64,000 bases of DNA from Papio anubis (Eukaryota > Chordata > Mammalia > Primates > Cercopithecidae), in contig NC_044978.1 of the NCBI RefSeq assembly GCF_008728515.1, positions 2,685,771-2,749,770 on the forward strand. Direction: 5' to 3'. The stretch's first letter is position 1, and each line of letters starts with the position of its first letter. The translations under genes and the position numbers were made by a program. The notes beneath the pieces were generated by a model that ran no database searches, was not told the DNA's origin, and saw only the letters and a list, made by a program, of their open reading frames with translations. This document shows, in pieces, positions 60,770 through 64,000 of this stretch.

Positions 60770-61010
60770 TGGTCATCTGTGCTAGGCATTGTTCCAAGGT
60801 CTTTGTTTTATTAACATCTTAAGTCTTTGTGAGGTAGCTAGTACTTTTTTATTAACACTTACGGGAGAAGAAACTAAAGGGAAAAGGCACAAGGTAATTT
60901 GCACAAGGTCAAACAGTAATAAGCCACAGAGCTGGGGTCTGAACTCAAGCACTCCCACGCAACAGTATTATGATCTTATCCCCAACCCACCCAGTGCTAT
61001 GCCATGCTTA
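60770..61010 (-). repeat. MIR SINE, antisense, near full length
   Basis: 'tgtgctaggcattgttccaa', 'ttaacatcttaagtctttgt', 'gaggtagctagtactttttt', 'aatttgcacaaggtcaaaca' and 'gggtctgaactcaagcactc' show antisense MIR order. Confidence 0.75.
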
Positions 61011-64000
61011 GCCCTAGAGGTCGAGAGGTCTTGGGAGTGAATTTTTCCAAACAAGTCATCCTTAATGAACAATGTGTCTACAACAGTAAACAGGGCAAGT
61101 CTTCTCCCTTGTTCTGATAAGCTCTTAATAATAAAATGATTTCAAAATAAGACAGCTTTCTTTTTTTCTGATTATAAATAATATGTATATTTTGATGTTT
61201 AAAAAGTTCAGAGAGTACAAACTACAGAAAACAAAGATCATATGATCTCATCCTCCAGGACTGAGAAAAGTATAGTGTAAAAGAATGAGAATAAGCTCAA
61301 ATTACATTTTCATATTGTTACAACTAAATTTGATGGGGTGCAGGAAAGAGATTAAATGTACAAAATTCTTTCTTTTAATAGACTTTCGTACCCCACTTTG
61401 ATAATATGTATTATATTGTAACATTTAGATATTACCAATGAAACTTACATAGTGGGAAAAATGTAATCATCCAGGCACAATCATTTTAATTTAATTATAA
61501 AAAGGAGATTTAACTAAGTAAAGGGAAGAAAAATAGCATTTAAAAACAGCCCAGATAATCTGGGATATTTGTGTTGCTTCCTCTCTTTCCTCTTCTATTT
61601 AGAACACTAATTTGTTCCATTTATATTAACAAGAAAGAGCTTACCATGTTAAATGATTAACATTTAAGTTAATCAAATTTATGTAGCAAATCATGATTGA
61701 ATACAATTTAGGTATACACTGCATCCTGAAAGCTATACAATTAAAAACAGATGATTTTCAATTTATTGAATGCTTGAAATTATGGCAAATATTTAAAATC
61801 AGTTAAGATTTTTGGTTAATGAGACCATTCAAAAATAATGCAATCCAAACACTAAAAGGAAATTCATACTGTTTTAAATATCATATGTATTTAATTTAAA
61901 AAATTTAAACAACAGTAATTTTGAAGCCTAAAACAGTCTTTGTTTGAAAACCCTTTTAAGCTAAACATTGATTATTCTTCTATAGTCATTAATTATCTTC
62001 TACCATAATTGTCAGTATTGCAAAGTGAGAATTGATCCCAAATATATATTTTCTATTCTTAAATTAATACCTATCTCACCTGTTGCAAAATGCTGTGAAA
62101 AATTATACTTTACAATGTGTGGACATAACATACTCAAGTCAAGGCAGGTTCCCAGTCTATCCTCACATGTCACAACGAACTGGGTTCATAGGACATGCAA
62201 CCGATAATTGCTGCAGTCTGTTGTTGTCTTTTGTTTAAAGATGGATAGGTTAACAAGGGCGCATTTTCTGTTTTCATGCCAGCGTACTACCAAACTTATT
62301 CACTAAGTGTTTAAAATGCAGTCCTAAGAAAAACAAAAATTATCATTATTTTGCCAAGACTCAAATGGCCCCTCTGTATTGACCACTTTTGATCCCCTTT
62401 GATTAAAAATAAAAATCAGATATTTGATTGAAATTGAACTGCATTCCTTTGTTCTTTTGTCTGTTTTGCTTTTTCTGGTTTTATTCTCTCTATACCCCGC
62501 CGAAAGTGATGGGCATTGAGCTACAGTAGAATTGCGTGATACTGAGAACAGGGAAGCATCTTGGAAAAAGGCACAGCTAAGCAACACGCAACTTCCCCTC
62601 TTAGTCTCACGTAACTGAGCAAACTACCCACTCGCAAAATAATTGGACCTAATATGATTGTCTCAAAACACCTGCCTAACAAAATCATGGTACTTCCTAA
62701 TGCAATAATATTTAATAACCACCACAGTCCTTGTCTATTCTTAGGTACTCTGTGACTTCTTTTCAACATTATTTTTATTTCCAGTTATTCAAGGTAGCCA
62801 AAGATGTGTGTTCCAAAAACAGACTGCCACAAAAAATGGTGGGGACAATACTAAAAACATTGACTGGAAAAACCTGAAAAGATAAACATTTTGGAAAAGG
62901 TTGAAAATGAGTTGAAATGTTCCAAAATAGATAACATAATGATGAAATGCCATGTGACGTTCAGCAAGTCTCAGTTTTTCTATTTCTTATTTTGTTCTGG
63001 CCCAATCAGGAAATATAAGGGAATCCAGAACAAATGTGCTGTCACTCATCCTCACTCTATTCCTGGGTCTGATGGTCCTTTGATATGTTTCTTGCTACTT
63101 GGAGAAACTCTGTGTGCCCTAAACAGTTTTCAGCTAACCTGTAACATGTTGTGGGGGTGGGGCTGACTCTGACTCTGGCACTGTGGTGCCTGAGTTGCTG
63201 AAGCCTGGCCACAGAGAGCGGCCCTGCCCTGCCTGTCCTGTGCAAAAAGGAGAGACCAGGTGGCTGCCTGCACCCACTTCTCCTCTGTGCTTGTTTTCCC
63301 CATTCACCTTCTGTTATTGCTACACCTTGTTTTGCTTAGTGGTGCTGTTGAAATTAGGTAGTATAAGCCCTAAGAATACCTCTTTTTTTTTTTTTTTTTT
63401 AAGCTGGCTGTGCACATTGCAACAAATTGTGATACTTTGCTAGATGAAAAATAAACCCTGGCCAATAGGTATGTTTTACCAATTCTTAAACTAAAGGAAT
63501 GTATTTTTTTCTTTAAAAAAAATCCCAAAAATAATGTAAGCAGAATTAAGATTATATTTATTCTAAAACTATAAGTCAGTCAAGATAGCGTTCAAAAGAA
63601 AGCCAGATTAAATCTATATTGCACTTGCTCTAAGTCCATAGATACCCCAAAGATAATAATAAATAGACTAGAAGAGCTTTGCAAGAGAAGGTGGGCCTGC
63701 AGATTTGCATAAGAAGCTCTCCATTTCCATGCTTCTCATTTGTCCTCATTACACTGAGTCTTGAAATATTATTCATACCTGGGGAAGGGTCTGCTAGCTC
63801 AAAACGGAATTCCCTCACATACCCTTTCCAGCCTCTCCATGCTCAAAGACCGAAACCCATCAAGTCCAGTGGGATGAATCCCTCCTCTCTGACGTTTTCC
63901 ATGATTTTTGCAATTGAAATTCTCTCTCATCTGGGAACTTGCCAAACCAGCCTATCAGTACTGCTTGTGATACACTTTATAATACAGTAAAACTGCATGA
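61011..64000. other. AT-rich unique sequence to the window end, no gene supported
   Basis: About 3 kb without a recognised repeat or gene. A T18 run lies at 63383-63400. The frames at 62324-62587, 62521-62769, 62891-63166, 63183-63443 and 63679-63990 are short, overlap one another or lie antisense to one another, and lack recognisable domains. The segment 63130-63300 is the most GC-rich part. Confidence 0.5.

Overview
This window looks like nuclear DNA of an Old World monkey (Cercopithecidae: macaque, baboon, guenon or colobine type). It is AT-rich, CpG-poor and full of primate interspersed repeats. Three of the young Alu copies (38703-38997, 55591-55894, 56145-56447) carry bases that, as I recall the families, mark the cercopithecid AluYRa lineage and not human AluY: ACTAGCCGGGCGAGGTGG in the middle, GGCTCAAGCC near the head, and in one copy GCGTAAACCCGGG and GATCCGGCC. 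There are no bacterial, viral-genome or plasmid features.

I find no protein-coding gene, exon chain, tRNA, rRNA or snRNA that I can support. Every longer reading frame is explained by a repeat (Alu, L1, poly-purine tract) or by stop-poor GC-rich sequence. The window is best read as intergenic or deep intronic DNA.

Layout: 1-5.9 kb holds an antisense L1M tail, a probable solo LTR, a MIR, a folded-back Alu fragment, an MLT1 LTR and an antisense LTR. 6-8.3 kb is AT-rich unique DNA. 8.3-9.2 kb is a 254-bp purine tract followed by an Alu nested in an older Alu. 9.2-16.4 kb is mostly unique, with a MIR/MLT1 block whose junction was copied 1.15 kb upstream, one AluY and a CA microsatellite. 16.4-19.5 kb has an old Alu, a pair of roughly 600-bp inverted repeats that I cannot name, and an L1 tail. 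19.5-28.5 kb has scattered MIR, MER5 and an old Alu. 28.7-29.3 kb is GC-rich with a small CpG cluster. 30-36.9 kb is dense in repeats (Tigger, L2 split by MLT1, AluS, L1M-like sequence, hAT fossil, LTR-like repeat with microsatellites). 38.7-40.4 kb has an AluYRa and a long antisense L1M tail. 42.8-46.8 kb has an MLT1 LTR, a hAT fossil and an L1P 3' end. 47.4-48.5 kb is a CpG-rich patch with a small retro-inserted Tigger fragment beside it. 49.7-60.6 kb has a THE1 solo LTR, L2, MLT1, an MST LTR carrying two AluYs, a further MLT1 and an L1M tail.

The most notable signals are structural, not genic: several separate local copy or fold-back events (2842-3139; 12032-12217 copied from 13184-13369; 51846-51918 copied from 52140-52212; the 16.9/18.4-kb inverted repeat), a small poly(A)-tailed retro-insert of antisense Tigger1 sequence with a 17-bp target-site duplication (47504-47665), and an orphan CpG-rich patch with an NRF1-like palindrome at 48313. 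Repeat family names come from recalled consensus patterns, not from a database search.
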